A stretch of 17,134 nucleotides of DNA from CAZIQY01 sp964541605 (GTDB lineage Bacteria > Desulfobacterota > Syntrophia > Syntrophales > UBA2185), in the NCBI GenBank assembly GCA_964541605.1, contig CAZIQY010000060.1, forward strand, positions 1-17,134. Reading direction: 5' to 3'. Positions within the stretch are counted from its first letter, which is position 1, and the number at the start of each line of letters is the position of its first letter. The position numbers and the translations under genes are program-made. This document shows positions 6,980-15,647 of this stretch, piece by piece. The notes under the pieces were generated by a model. The model had not been told where the DNA came from. It did no database searches and saw nothing but the letters and a program-made list of their open reading frames with translations.

Positions 6980-7741
6980 TTATACCACTTTTTCTCTTAT
7001 TGCAAGACCTTCGGTAATTTCCTGAACAATCTTGTCGGCCTGATGAACCGGATCATCCGCTGTTCTAATGGGCCTGCCCACAACAATGTAATCAGCGCCG
7101 ATTGCAACAGCGTCTCTTGCCGTCCATACCCTTTTCTGATCATCGCCTGCTAATGTGCTCCCTCGAATGCCCGGGGTCACAATTATGAAGTCCTGTCCAC
7201 AAACGCCCCGAATTGCCTCAACGTCATGGGCTGAGGCTACAACTCCTGAAACGCCGGCATCCTGAGCCATTCTTGACAGATGCAGGGCAAGAAGGCTTGC
7301 CGAACAATTAAAACCCAGCTCTCTCAGGTCATCGTCATTCAGGCTGGTTAAAACGGTCACAGCAAGAACCACCGGTGCGGGTAGATCGGCCTGCCGGGCA
7401 GCCTTTCGCGCAGCCGTCACGGCCTCTTCCATCATTTTTTTTCCGCCAAGGGCATGTACATTAAACATAACAACACCCAGATTCACAGCGGCAACCGCAG
7501 CCGCTGCAACCGTATTGGGAATATCATGAAACTTCAGATCAAGAAAAACCTCACAGCCGCGAGATTCTATTCTCCTGATGATATCAGGACCATGATAAGA
7601 AAAGGACTCTTTTCCGACCTTGAATAATCCCACATGCTCCTTGAGCCGATCAACCCATGACATGGCTTCCTCGATACGGCGGCCCGTATCGAGGGCAAAG
7701 ATAAGCCTTTCTCTGGGATTTTTATTCAAGATATTCATCAT
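6980..7741 (-). CDS. pyrF: Orotidine 5'-phosphate decarboxylase
   Basis: This is the final enzyme of UMP synthesis, converting OMP to UMP and CO2. From the ATG at 7741 it is 253 aa. The catalytic Asp/Lys set is visible: Asp17 in FALD, Lys41 in FKVGKE, and Asp68, Lys70 and Asp73 in LDLKFHDIPNT. The phosphate-binding end shows VTPGIR and YIVVGRP. The frame is open for 25 more codons upstream, but those residues are not family-like and lie inside rpoZ. The true start may be 7741, 7738 or a TTG at 7729. GGAG lies immediately before 7741, so spacing does not decide it. The 5' end overlaps the rpoZ stop by about 20 bases, which suggests translational coupling. Confidence 0.95.
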   Translation of the reverse strand: MMNILNKNPRERLIFALDTGRRIEEAMSWVDRLKEHVGLFKVGKESFSYHGPDIIRRIESRGCEVFLDLKFHDIPNTVAAAAVAAVNLGVVMFNVHALGGKKMMEEAVTAARKAARQADLPAPVVLAVTVLTSLNDDDLRELGFNCSASLLALHLSRMAQDAGVSGVVASAHDVEAIRGVCGQDFIIVTPGIRGSTLAGDDQKRVWTARDAVAIGADYIVVGRPIRTADDPVHQADKIVQEITEGLAIREKVV

Positions 7742-7994
7742 CTCCAACGAATTCCGTATCATCCAGGATGGGTTTGAAGTCATCCTTAATGCCTTGCAGA
7801 TATTCAGGGTTCGCATAAAGAACCTGTCCGTCTGCTATCTCTCTCAAGGCCGCTATGATTTCTCTGTTGTTTTTAACATCCGTGAGCGGTTTCGACCCTT
7901 TCAGGAGCTGACGCGCCCTTTTTGTCGTCAGCAGAACCAGTGCAAACCTGTTTTTCGCTGCTTTTAAAGAATCTTCAACAGTAATTCTTGCCAT
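7722..7994 (-). CDS. rpoZ: DNA-directed RNA polymerase omega subunit
   Basis: This is a 90-aa protein beginning MARITVEDSL, with KRARQLLKGSKP and AALREIADG, the classic omega-subunit sequence. Omega helps fold and assemble the beta' subunit and is one part of a (p)ppGpp site in proteobacteria. The C-terminal 25 residues are acidic, which is common in the family. The gene has an excellent AGGAGG site upstream and starts 18 bp after gmk. The gmk-rpoZ pairing is a widely conserved proteobacterial arrangement and supports the call. Confidence 0.96.
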   Translation of the reverse strand: MARITVEDSLKAAKNRFALVLLTTKRARQLLKGSKPLTDVKNNREIIAALREIADGQVLYANPEYLQGIKDDFKPILDDTEFVGDDEYLE

Positions 7995-8013
7995 ACGCCG
8001 TTAAAACCTCCTC

Positions 8014-8643
8014 TTATCTTACGCAAAGAAACTCCTCTATTTTTTCCGCCACCCTCTCACGTCTATTTTTTTCCGCCACATAAATGGATCTTAACTGATC
8101 GACGGCGGATTCAAGCCGCTCATTAAAAATGATATAATCATACCAGGAGACTTCACGCATTTCTTCCAGAGCCCTGTCAAGGCGTTCTTTCATCTCTTCT
8201 TCATTGTCAAAACCCCTTCTCTCCAGCCTCTTTCTTAATTCATTCATTGACGGCGGGAGAATGAATACAAAGATTCCTCCGGGGTAATGCTTCTTCAGGG
8301 TGCATGCGCCACGTGGTTCAACGTCCAGTATAAGATCAAAACCCTTTTCTAAAAACGCCTTCATTGTCTTTGCCGATGTACCATAAAGATAACCGGAATA
8401 TTCCTCCCATTCGGCAAATTCTTCCTGGACAATGCGTTCCTTGAACGCCTCCTCCGTAACAAAACAATAATCCTTCCCGTCCTCTTCTCCGGCTCGGGGA
8501 GGCCTCGTGGTATAGGATACGGAAAAAAGCATATTCGGGCATATTTTCAGAATTTCCCGGATAATGGAAGTCTTGCCTGCGCCTGACGGGGCAGAAACAA
8601 CCATGAACAATCCCTTGGCTTTCCCCGTCTTCTCTTTACTCAA
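8014..8643 (-). CDS. gmk: Guanylate kinase
   Basis: This is a 209-aa GMP kinase (ATP + GMP to ADP + GDP), the usual length. The P-loop APSGAGKT lies at residues 18-25. SYTTRPPRAGEEDGKDY is the GMP-binding block, and LDVEPRGACTLKK and IFVFILPPSM follow as in the family. The start is a TTG at 8643 that overlaps the yicC stop by 8 bases. An internal ATG at 8604 has an upstream AAGGGA but would cut off the first beta strand leading into the P-loop, so the TTG is preferred. The gene lies inside the yicC-gmk-rpoZ cluster. Confidence 0.96.
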   Translation of the reverse strand: MSKEKTGKAKGLFMVVSAPSGAGKTSIIREILKICPNMLFSVSYTTRPPRAGEEDGKDYCFVTEEAFKERIVQEEFAEWEEYSGYLYGTSAKTMKAFLEKGFDLILDVEPRGACTLKKHYPGGIFVFILPPSMNELRKRLERRGFDNEEEMKERLDRALEEMREVSWYDYIIFNERLESAVDQLRSIYVAEKNRRERVAEKIEEFLCVR

Positions 8644-9520
8644 TGTTTTGTACCTGCTCTCTCAACTTTGCCAGATCGCTCTTGATCTCGACGATATTCC
8701 GTGATATTTCGAGGTCGCTGCTTTTAGAGCCAATGGTGTTCACTTCTCTGACCATTTCCTGAATAAGGAAATCCATCTTTCTACCCGCCGTTTCATCGCT
8801 TTTTATTAACTCGTCAAATTGGTGGATATGGCTTTTCAGGCGGACGATTTCTTCTGTTATGTCGCTCTTTTCGGCCATGATGGCCACTTCCTGGTTCAAT
8901 CGAATCTCGTCAACGGCTGCTCCTCCGGTAATTTCCTTGATCCTCTCCGCAATTCTTTTCTGGTACTCGAGGACAACCTGAGGCGCCCTCATTGCAATCA
9001 AATCCAGAGAATGTTCGATCGACTCGACTCTTGTCGTTAAATCGCGGTAGAGGTTTTCACCTTCCTTATTCCTCATCTCTTTGAGTGCGGCCATCGCCTC
9101 TTCAAGAACCTTTCCCAGCTCTGCAGAAAGGACGCCTACATCCAGACTCGGTTCAGACTGGACAAAGGCATCCCTGAGCCCGGCGATGGTCTGTAAGCTG
9201 ATATCATCTTTCAGGTTAAGCTCCTGCTTCAATTTTACAAGCATTTCATAATAGTTACGAATCAGCGGCAGATTCAGTTCATACCTTTCTTCCCCTCCCC
9301 GACCATTGTTGAAATCCATCCGGATAATGGCCTCTATTCTACCCCGGGAAAATTGCTCGCTGATTTTTTTTTTGATCTCCAGTTCAAGAGGAAACAGTGC
9401 CGAAGGCATCCTGAGGGAAATCTCGAGATAGCGGTGATTCAGGGATTTAATCTCCACGACATATTTTCTGTCGCCCATGACAGATTCACTTCTGCCATAA
9501 CCGGTCATACTCTTGATCAT
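8636..9520 (-). CDS. yicC: YicC/YloC family endoribonuclease
   Basis: This is a 294-aa protein opening MIKSMTGYGR and followed by EIKSLNHRYLEI, both hallmarks of the YicC N-terminal domain. The C-terminal domain shows EKSDITEEIVRLKSHI, GRKMDFLIQEMVREVNTIGSK and a final NIVEIKSDLAKLREQVQN helix. These are the conserved YicC C-terminal elements. Family members are RNases that affect small-RNA turnover and stationary-phase survival. The ATG has GGAGCG a few bases upstream. It is directly upstream of gmk and overlaps it, the conserved arrangement. Confidence 0.95.
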   Translation of the reverse strand: MIKSMTGYGRSESVMGDRKYVVEIKSLNHRYLEISLRMPSALFPLELEIKKKISEQFSRGRIEAIIRMDFNNGRGGEERYELNLPLIRNYYEMLVKLKQELNLKDDISLQTIAGLRDAFVQSEPSLDVGVLSAELGKVLEEAMAALKEMRNKEGENLYRDLTTRVESIEHSLDLIAMRAPQVVLEYQKRIAERIKEITGGAAVDEIRLNQEVAIMAEKSDITEEIVRLKSHIHQFDELIKSDETAGRKMDFLIQEMVREVNTIGSKSSDLEISRNIVEIKSDLAKLREQVQNIE

Positions 9521-9548
9521 TTTACGCTCCTATCTTCACGAAACACAC

Positions 9549-10073
9549 CTAATGCCTCAACTGCTCAACATATTTTGCCCTGATTCTGTTAAAAATATCT
9601 ATCACTTTTTTTTCCGCATAGTCCGGATATGTCCATGCAAGGGGACGAAAACTTTTATCCGTGTAGACGAGGGTCACATCGGCGTAAATGCCATCCCGGA
9701 GATAGGGACGGTGGGTATAGCCCTTTCCTGTAGCCAGAATAAGATGGGCCTTGGATATGTAGCCGGGATCAATATTGACACGCCTCAGGCCGTTGATGGA
9801 TAACCTGTCCTCCATGCGATTGGTGAAAAGTTTTACGTCCGGCAGAGATTCGGGTCGCACGGGTGCTTCAAAAAATGCAAAACGCCGGTTTAAAGAAGAG
9901 CCCATTTCCTTCGCATAGTATTCAGTATAATGAAAAGGCATCTCCTGACTGATAAAATCCACATCTCCATATACCCCGGATAATTCCTCCAGAACGCCTT
10001 TGAGAAGACAAGGGTCAGCATAGAAGATGCTTGCGGTCAGTTTAACCGGCTCGGCAGGTGATGGTTTGCTCAT
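9549..10073 (-). CDS. DUF4416 family protein
   Basis: This is a 174-aa protein of the uncharacterised DUF4416 family. Recognisable parts are the N-terminal LTASIFYADPCLL strand, MPFHYTEYYAKEMG, INIDPGYISKAHLILATGK-like text (here VNIDPGYIS), GYTHRPYLRDGIYADV and the YPDY-containing C-terminus. The family is known to me mainly from deltaproteobacteria and relatives, and no reaction is established. There is no signal peptide or membrane segment. Its ATG overlaps the heptose kinase stop as ATGA, so the two are translationally coupled. It ends 28 bp before yicC. The position hints at a link to envelope sugar metabolism, but that is guilt by association. Confidence 0.87.
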   Translation of the reverse strand: MSKPSPAEPVKLTASIFYADPCLLKGVLEELSGVYGDVDFISQEMPFHYTEYYAKEMGSSLNRRFAFFEAPVRPESLPDVKLFTNRMEDRLSINGLRRVNIDPGYISKAHLILATGKGYTHRPYLRDGIYADVTLVYTDKSFRPLAWTYPDYAEKKVIDIFNRIRAKYVEQLRH

Positions 10074-11059
10074 AGTGCTTTTCTAAGCTCCTCCCGTGAT
10101 ATGGTCGCAGTTCCAACCTTTCCGACAACAATTCCCGCCGCATGGTTGGCTATTGCAGCGGCTTCCCTGAAGGTTGCACCGGAAGCCAGACAGAGAGCCA
10201 ATACGCCGATGACTGTATCGCCGGCTCCTGTCACGTCAAAGACTTCCCTGGCCTCCGCCGGAAAGGCGGTATGCGTGGTTCTGCCGTCTTTCTCAAAGAG
10301 ACTCATCCCCTCCTCACCACGGGTAATCAAAAGAGCTTTAAAGTCATATTGATTCAAAAGGGCTTTCCCGACTCTTACAAGATCGTTTCTATCTTTGATT
10401 TCCATGCCTACTGACCGTCCGGCTTCGTGGTGATTGGGTGTAATGATGTGAAAACCCTGATAGAAGGAAAAATCGTTTTGTTTCGGATCAACGCAAACGA
10501 CGATATTGCTGCCGGAAATGATTTCCCGGATCCCGTCAAGAAGGGTTTTCGTGACAACGCCCTTATTATAATCGGATATAACGATGGCTCCAAGATTATC
10601 TCGCACCGTGCGGATATAGGCAATTATTTTTTCAATGCTGTCGGCTTCAACCGGTTTTTTGCTCTCCCTGTCGAATCTTACAACCTGCTGACTGTGGGCG
10701 ACAATCCTTGTTTTAAGAGTCGTCGGCCGATCCTTCTCCAGGATGATCCCGTCCGTATCTATCTGTCTTTTACGGAACTCGTCCAATAATTTCTCTCCCA
10801 TGTCATCGTTGCCGATGACACCCGTCCCGTATACATTGCCTCCCAGCGAATAGACATTGTTCAACACGTTACTGCATCCGCCAAGCATCAGATTGTCCGC
10901 ATGGACCTCAACAACGGGAACAGGCGCCTCGGGAGAAATCCGTGACACTCTTCCCCAGATAAAATGGTCAACCATGATATCCCCTACGACGAGGACGTTT
11001 GACCTGGAGAAGTTCTTTATAATTTCCAATGCCTTTTTTTTACTGATTATTTTTTTCAC
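10070..11059 (-). CDS. rfaE1: D-glycero-beta-D-manno-heptose-7-phosphate kinase (RfaE1 / HldE N-terminal domain alone)
   Basis: This is a 329-aa PfkB/ribokinase-family sugar kinase. Diagnostic segments are GDIMVDHFIWG, RISPEAPVPVV, the LGGCSNVLNN version of the usual GGAxNVAxN motif, DYNKG, ITPNHHEA and the C-terminal DVTGAGDT, with the catalytic base Asp281. This combination is typical of the heptose-7-phosphate kinase half of HldE, which makes the heptose 1,7-bisphosphate precursor of LPS inner core. The nucleotidyltransferase half is absent, so this is the monofunctional form and the partner gene must lie elsewhere. The start is a GTG with GAGGAA five bases upstream. A well-matched promoter lies about 50 bp further up. 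It is the first gene of the long leftward operon. Confidence 0.93.
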   Translation of the reverse strand: MKKIISKKKALEIIKNFSRSNVLVVGDIMVDHFIWGRVSRISPEAPVPVVEVHADNLMLGGCSNVLNNVYSLGGNVYGTGVIGNDDMGEKLLDEFRKRQIDTDGIILEKDRPTTLKTRIVAHSQQVVRFDRESKKPVEADSIEKIIAYIRTVRDNLGAIVISDYNKGVVTKTLLDGIREIISGSNIVVCVDPKQNDFSFYQGFHIITPNHHEAGRSVGMEIKDRNDLVRVGKALLNQYDFKALLITRGEEGMSLFEKDGRTTHTAFPAEAREVFDVTGAGDTVIGVLALCLASGATFREAAAIANHAAGIVVGKVGTATISREELRKAL

Positions 11060-11110
11060 CGGGGTTCCTCTTCCACAACGATACCATGCAGGGTTTTTTT
11101 AAAGCGATCT

Positions 11111-11139
11111 ATGTTATTATCATGACTATATTTTGTCAA
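11111..11139 (-). promoter_or_regulatory. Sigma70-type promoter for the rfaE1-DUF4416-yicC-gmk-rpoZ-pyrF run
   Basis: On the minus strand a perfect TTGACA (11134-11139) is followed by a 17-nt spacer and TAACAT (11111-11116, 4 of 6). Transcription would start near 11104, about 45 nt before the GTG of rfaE1. It is the only good promoter I see for the first genes of this run. Confidence 0.65.
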
Positions 11140-11266
11140 TCCTTTTCTCGGAACATGTCTCTGCCTACGGGAAGCGCATCCTCTACGCACCGCCATTCAA
11201 TCATTTCCTTTCCGGGAAGAACTGGCCCCAGGGAGGGTAAGTTCACCTAAAGGAGAATATTCCTTA

Positions 11267-11295
11267 TTGACTTCGCGAGGCTTATCAAGTAAAAA
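11267..11295 (+). promoter_or_regulatory. Candidate promoter for the plsC-ftsK-rimO operon
   Basis: TTGACT (11267-11272, 5 of 6) with a 17-nt spacer and TAAAAA (11290-11295, 4 of 6) lies about 45 bp before the plsC ATG. With the rfaE1 promoter it makes the 283-bp space between the two start codons a divergent promoter region. The middle of that space (about 11140-11265) shows no gene and no clear operator. Confidence 0.5.
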
Positions 11296-11342
11296 TTCGA
11301 GAAGAATTTCAAGAATATTAATGATATTGAGATTTTTGGGAA

Positions 11343-12086
11343 ATGGATTCTCCATGGCAAAAGGAAAACGGCTGGATTCGTTCAGCACTGTTTGTCATCA
11401 TCGGCGTCATCGTTACGGTCTTTATGTCGTGTTGCGCCTTTATCTTCCCGATTATCTCTCCGGGTGAAAACAAATCTCACAAGGTCGCCAATATCTGGGC
11501 GAGGATATTATTGATTCTGACAAACACCAAGGTCAGGGTGATCGGCGCGGAAAATGTTTTATCTCGAGAACCCGGGGTCTATATGGCCAACCATCAGAGC
11601 GATTTTGACATTCTGATTCTACTGGCCCATGTACCCGGCCAGTTTCGATGGATTGTCAAAAAGGAACTTTTTCAAATACCTGTTTTCGGAGCGGCCATGA
11701 AAAAAGCGGGCTATATTGAAATAGACCGGCAGCATCATGAAAAGGCCATGATAAGCCTTGATGCGGCAGCGCGCAAAATCAGGGAAGGAAAATCCGTCAT
11801 GTCCTTCCCCGAAGGAACAAGGAGCAAGGATGGAAAGGTCAAGTCCTTCAAACAGGGAATGTTTCATCTGGCCATCAATGCAGGTGTGCCCATCATCCCC
11901 ATATCCATCATCGGAGCAAAAGACATCATGCCCAAACGATCTCTCATGATCAGACCGGGCAAGGTCTTCCTCGTGATCGACAAACCGATCGACGTGAAAG
12001 AATTTACCATTGAAAACCGTCACGATCTGATAGAGAAAGTGCGAAACGTGATCATCAAAAACTGTGAAGAATACGGAAATCACTGA
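11343..12086 (+). CDS. plsC: 1-acyl-sn-glycerol-3-phosphate acyltransferase (PlsC family)
   Basis: This is a 247-aa membrane-anchored acyltransferase. A hydrophobic segment spans about residues 14-38. The catalytic H-x4-D box is NHQSDFD (His84, Asp89). FPEGTRS (155-160) is the glycerol-phosphate-binding block, and GVPIIPISI and the KVFLVIDKPI strand follow. It should transfer an acyl chain to lysophosphatidic acid to give phosphatidic acid at the inner membrane. The ATG at 11343 is preceded only by a weak TTGGGA, and an in-frame alternative is not obvious. The stop is one base before the ftsK ATG. Substrate is inferred from family, and lysophospholipid or lipid A precursors are possible alternatives. 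Confidence 0.92.
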   Translation: MDSPWQKENGWIRSALFVIIGVIVTVFMSCCAFIFPIISPGENKSHKVANIWARILLILTNTKVRVIGAENVLSREPGVYMANHQSDFDILILLAHVPGQFRWIVKKELFQIPVFGAAMKKAGYIEIDRQHHEKAMISLDAAARKIREGKSVMSFPEGTRSKDGKVKSFKQGMFHLAINAGVPIIPISIIGAKDIMPKRSLMIRPGKVFLVIDKPIDVKEFTIENRHDLIEKVRNVIIKNCEEYGNH

Positions 12087-12087
12087 T

Positions 12088-14277
12088 ATGACGGAAAAAC
12101 AACCGGACACAGGAAGAATAAGAGAAATTCCGGGGGTGATCTGCCTCGCCATTGGTATTTTTCTGTTGCTGTGTCTTGCATCCTACTACCCGCAGGACCC
12201 CTCCTTCACTCATTTTGTGGCGGAAAATGTAAAGACCCATAATCTTATCGGCTATGCCGGTTCCTACACCGCCGACGCCCTAATCAGACTACTGGGGCTC
12301 AGCGCATTTCTTATTCCCTTAGTGATTCTCATCGCATCGGTGAAATATTTTCTGGACAGAACCTTCCGTATAAGCACGCTCCCCGTTGCCGGATTCGCCG
12401 GACTCATTCTCTCCACATCCGGTCTTTTCACAGCGATCCTGTCAGATCTTCAGATTTACGGCGTCACTCTCGGCGCGGGCGGCCTTCTGGGAGCCGTGTC
12501 GTCGGTATTTCTTAACGAATATTTCAACCAGACCGGCACTTATATCATTCTGCTTTTGATTTTTATCCTGTCACTGATGGTCATGTCCAATCTATCTCTT
12601 GTGGTGCTGTGCAGAGGATTAAAGGAAATTGTCGCGGCTTTGTGGGACGGTGTAAAGAGGCTAACTTCAAGACATGCGGAAGCTAAAAGAAAAAAGGAAG
12701 ATGAAAAATCTCAGAAAGTCCCCATAATTGACGAAATGCCGGCCCTTGCCGATAAGGCAAAGCGTAAGAAAACAGAACAGGCCCACTTTGATTTTATCCA
12801 GACGAACGGGCTGTTCAAACTGCCGCCGCTGACGCTTCTCGATCAAGTCGAGCGAAAAGACACCCGGATCAAGCGGGAAAGCCTCATCATGAATTCCCGG
12901 ATCCTGGAAAAGAAGCTGGCTGATTTCGGCGTCGAGGCCAAAGTTCTGGAAGTCAGACCCGGCCCGGTCATCACCATGTATGAACTGGAGCCCGCTCCCG
13001 GGGTAAAAATCAACAAGATCACAAATCTTACCGATGATCTTGCCTTGGCGCTCCGGGCGCCGAGCATCAGAATCATCGCCCCCATCCCGGGAAAAGCCGT
13101 CATCGGAATTGAAATTCCCAATCACGAACGGGAACCCGTTCACCTGAAAGACGTCCTGGATAACGAGGCGTTTCTCGAATCCCCGTCCAAAATGCCCATC
13201 GCCCTGGGCGAAGACATCGTGGGAACCCCCGTGATTACAGACCTGTCCAGGATGCCCCATCTTCTGATTGCCGGAACAACAGGTTCAGGGAAAAGTGTCT
13301 CCCTGAACGCCATGATATGCAGCATCCTGTTCAAGGCGCCCCCGGATGACGTCAAGTTTCTCATGATCGACCCAAAGAGGCTTGAACTGTCCGCCTACGA
13401 AGGGATACCTCACCTCCTTCACCCCGTGGTGGTCGACCCGAAAAAAGCTTCCCAGGTTCTGAAATGGGCGGTCGAGGAAATGGAAAGGCGCTACAAGGTC
13501 ATCGTGGAGGTCGGCGTCAAGAATATCGAATCCTTCAACAAAATCATAGAAAAGATGCCGAAGACAAAAATCGCCCCGCCTGCCGATAAGGGAGAGGCCG
13601 TCTCAACCGATAGGGTAAGCCCGACGAAACTGCCCTATATCATCATTGTCATCGACGAGCTTGCGGACCTCATGATGGTCGCGCAGAGAAACGTGGAAGA
13701 ATCCCTTGCCCGTCTTGCCCAGATGGCCAGGGCCGCCGGCATCCACCTGATACTGGCCACACAGAGGCCGTCCGTCGATGTCATTACCGGCGTCATCAAG
13801 GCCAATTTCCCGACGCGCATCTCTTTTCAGGTTTCGTCCAAAGTAGATTCCCGGACGATCCTCGACCAACTCGGTGCGGAAAACCTTCTGGGTTACGGAG
13901 ATATGCTGTTCATGCCCCCGGGAACCTCGAAACTGACCCGTATCCATGGTCCCTATGTATCGGACAAGGAGATCGAAAGAATCGTAGAGTTTGTCAAGAA
14001 ACAGGCCCGGCCGGCCTATGACGAATCCATTTCCGAGTATCAATCGGAAGCAGCGGACGGCGGCAAACCCGATGAGGATTATGATGAAAAATATGATGAG
14101 GCCGTCGATCTGGTCACGGAATTGGGGCAGGCATCCATCTCCCTTGTGCAGCGGTACCTGAAAATAGGCTACAACCGGGCCGCCCGCATCATCGAACGTA
14201 TGGAAGCGGAAGGCGTCGTCGGCCCCTCCGACGGTGTGAAGCCCAGAAAAGTCCTGGCCAGAAAGATTCCCCGTTGA
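12088..14277 (+). CDS. ftsK: DNA translocase FtsK/SpoIIIE
   Basis: This is a 729-aa septal DNA pump. Four to five hydrophobic segments fill the first 175 residues, followed by a short charged linker (about 195-235). The motor comes next: alpha domain with PGPVITMYELEPAPGVKI, Walker A GTTGSGKS (396-403), DPKRLELSAYEGIPHLL, Walker B IIIVIDELADL (from 518) and LATQRPSVDVITG. The C-terminal gamma winged helix ends with SLVQRYLKIGYNRAARI, the domain that reads chromosome-orienting sequences. The linker is short, so the protein resembles SpoIIIE or short FtsK rather than the 1,300-aa E. coli form. The ATG at 12088 follows the plsC stop by one base. A GTG at 12064 in the same frame is less likely. 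rimO overlaps its stop. Confidence 0.97.
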   Translation: MTEKQPDTGRIREIPGVICLAIGIFLLLCLASYYPQDPSFTHFVAENVKTHNLIGYAGSYTADALIRLLGLSAFLIPLVILIASVKYFLDRTFRISTLPVAGFAGLILSTSGLFTAILSDLQIYGVTLGAGGLLGAVSSVFLNEYFNQTGTYIILLLIFILSLMVMSNLSLVVLCRGLKEIVAALWDGVKRLTSRHAEAKRKKEDEKSQKVPIIDEMPALADKAKRKKTEQAHFDFIQTNGLFKLPPLTLLDQVERKDTRIKRESLIMNSRILEKKLADFGVEAKVLEVRPGPVITMYELEPAPGVKINKITNLTDDLALALRAPSIRIIAPIPGKAVIGIEIPNHEREPVHLKDVLDNEAFLESPSKMPIALGEDIVGTPVITDLSRMPHLLIAGTTGSGKSVSLNAMICSILFKAPPDDVKFLMIDPKRLELSAYEGIPHLLHPVVVDPKKASQVLKWAVEEMERRYKVIVEVGVKNIESFNKIIEKMPKTKIAPPADKGEAVSTDRVSPTKLPYIIIVIDELADLMMVAQRNVEESLARLAQMARAAGIHLILATQRPSVDVITGVIKANFPTRISFQVSSKVDSRTILDQLGAENLLGYGDMLFMPPGTSKLTRIHGPYVSDKEIERIVEFVKKQARPAYDESISEYQSEAADGGKPDEDYDEKYDEAVDLVTELGQASISLVQRYLKIGYNRAARIIERMEAEGVVGPSDGVKPRKVLARKIPR

Positions 14278-15647
14278 AGGCAAAAAAGATTCACATGGTC
14301 AGCCTCGGTTGCCCCAAGAATCTGGTCGATTCCGAGGTGATGACGGCCATCCTGACAAAGAGCGGTTACGTCCTGTCGCCTCGCGCCGATGACGCCCATA
14401 TCATTTTGATCAACACCTGTGCCTTTATCCTGCCCGCAAAGGAAGAATCCATCGACGAAATTCTCCGCATGGCCGATTGGAAAAAGAAAGGAAAGGGGCC
14501 CTGCACCCTGCTGGTTGTCACGGGATGCCTCCCCCAGCGATACGGCAAGACGCTCGAAAAAGAACTGCCGGAAGTCGATCTATTTATGGGCGTCAATGAA
14601 GTTCCGAATATCGCTTACCACTTGGACAGGTTAAGTTCTTCACCCCTTCCGGACCATCGTTCCATTATCAGCAAACCGACTTTTCTGATGAATGCGGACC
14701 ATCCCCGCCTGATAGCCGCGCCCCCTCATTCCGCCTATCTGAAAGTTGCCGAGGGCTGTTCCAACCGGTGTTCCTACTGCGTGATCCCCTCCGTCCGGGG
14801 AAAGGCAAGAAGCAGAAAAATAGACGATCTCCTGACAGAGGCAGAAACCCTTGCCGCGAGAGGCGTCAAGGAAATCATCATCACCGCCCAGGATACGACG
14901 GCATACGGCCGGGACCTGAGAGGAAAATCCACTCTGGGCGATCTTCTGAAGGGGCTCGCATCCATACAGAGCATCCACTGGATAAGGCTCCTTTACACGT
15001 ACCCTGCCGCCCTGACGGATGATATGTTAGAAACAATCGCCGCCGAAGAAAAAATCTGCCATTACATCGACATCCCCGTTCAGCACATTGATGACAGCAT
15101 CCTGAAGGCCATGAACAGGCGGGGCGGAAGCGACCTGATTAAAAAAACCATAGAAAAGGCAAGGCGGATCATCCCGGACGTGGCGCTCCGAACCTCTATC
15201 ATCGTTGGCTTTCCGGGAGAAACGCGGGCGAGATTCAGCAGGCTCGTTGACTTCATCCGGGAGATACGGTTTGATCACCTGGGGGTCTTCACCTATTCCA
15301 GGGAGGAGGGCACAAGGGCGGCAGCCATCGCGTCCCGGATATCGGAAAAAGAAAAAGAAGACCGCAGGCGGATTATCATGGAGGAGCAGGCCTCTATTTC
15401 CTATAAAATCAACCAGTCCCTGATCGGCTCAATCCAGGAAGTTCTCATCGATGGAAAGAGCGACATCCCCGATTTTACCCATATCGGACGGTGCCGGAGA
15501 CAGGCCCCGGATATCGACGGCGTCACCTACGTGAAAGGAAACAAACTGGCCACCGGAGACCTGGCGCTCTGCCGGATCACGTCGGCTGCCGAGTACGACC
15601 TCTTCGCGGAAACCATAAAAAAGCAAAATGAAGGAAATCTGACATGA
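14274..15647 (+). CDS. rimO: Ribosomal protein S12 methylthiotransferase RimO
   Basis: This is a 457-aa radical SAM enzyme that adds a methylthio group to an Asp of ribosomal protein S12. The N-terminal UPF0004 domain opens MVSLGCPKNLVDSE with cluster cysteines Cys13, Cys49 and Cys85. The radical SAM motif is CSNRCSYC (Cys162, Cys166, Cys169). YIDIPVQH and IVGFPGET follow, and a TRAM domain occupies roughly 380-440. SLGCPKNLVDSE favours RimO over MiaB. The start is a TTG overlapping the ftsK stop. The next ATG (14295) would remove the first beta strand, so TTG is preferred. The stop overlaps the next gene as ATGA. Confidence 0.95.
   Translation: MKAKKIHMVSLGCPKNLVDSEVMTAILTKSGYVLSPRADDAHIILINTCAFILPAKEESIDEILRMADWKKKGKGPCTLLVVTGCLPQRYGKTLEKELPEVDLFMGVNEVPNIAYHLDRLSSSPLPDHRSIISKPTFLMNADHPRLIAAPPHSAYLKVAEGCSNRCSYCVIPSVRGKARSRKIDDLLTEAETLAARGVKEIIITAQDTTAYGRDLRGKSTLGDLLKGLASIQSIHWIRLLYTYPAALTDDMLETIAAEEKICHYIDIPVQHIDDSILKAMNRRGGSDLIKKTIEKARRIIPDVALRTSIIVGFPGETRARFSRLVDFIREIRFDHLGVFTYSREEGTRAAAIASRISEKEKEDRRRIIMEEQASISYKINQSLIGSIQEVLIDGKSDIPDFTHIGRCRRQAPDIDGVTYVKGNKLATGDLALCRITSAAEYDLFAETIKKQNEGNLT

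Noticed and set aside
7742..7816. 25-codon upstream extension of pyrF
   Set aside because: It lies fully inside rpoZ in another frame and adds residues without similarity to known PyrF N-termini.
8014..8604. Shorter gmk from an internal ATG at 8604 with AAGGGA upstream
   Set aside because: It would start inside the first beta strand leading into the P-loop. The overlap of the TTG start with yicC is a normal coupling arrangement.
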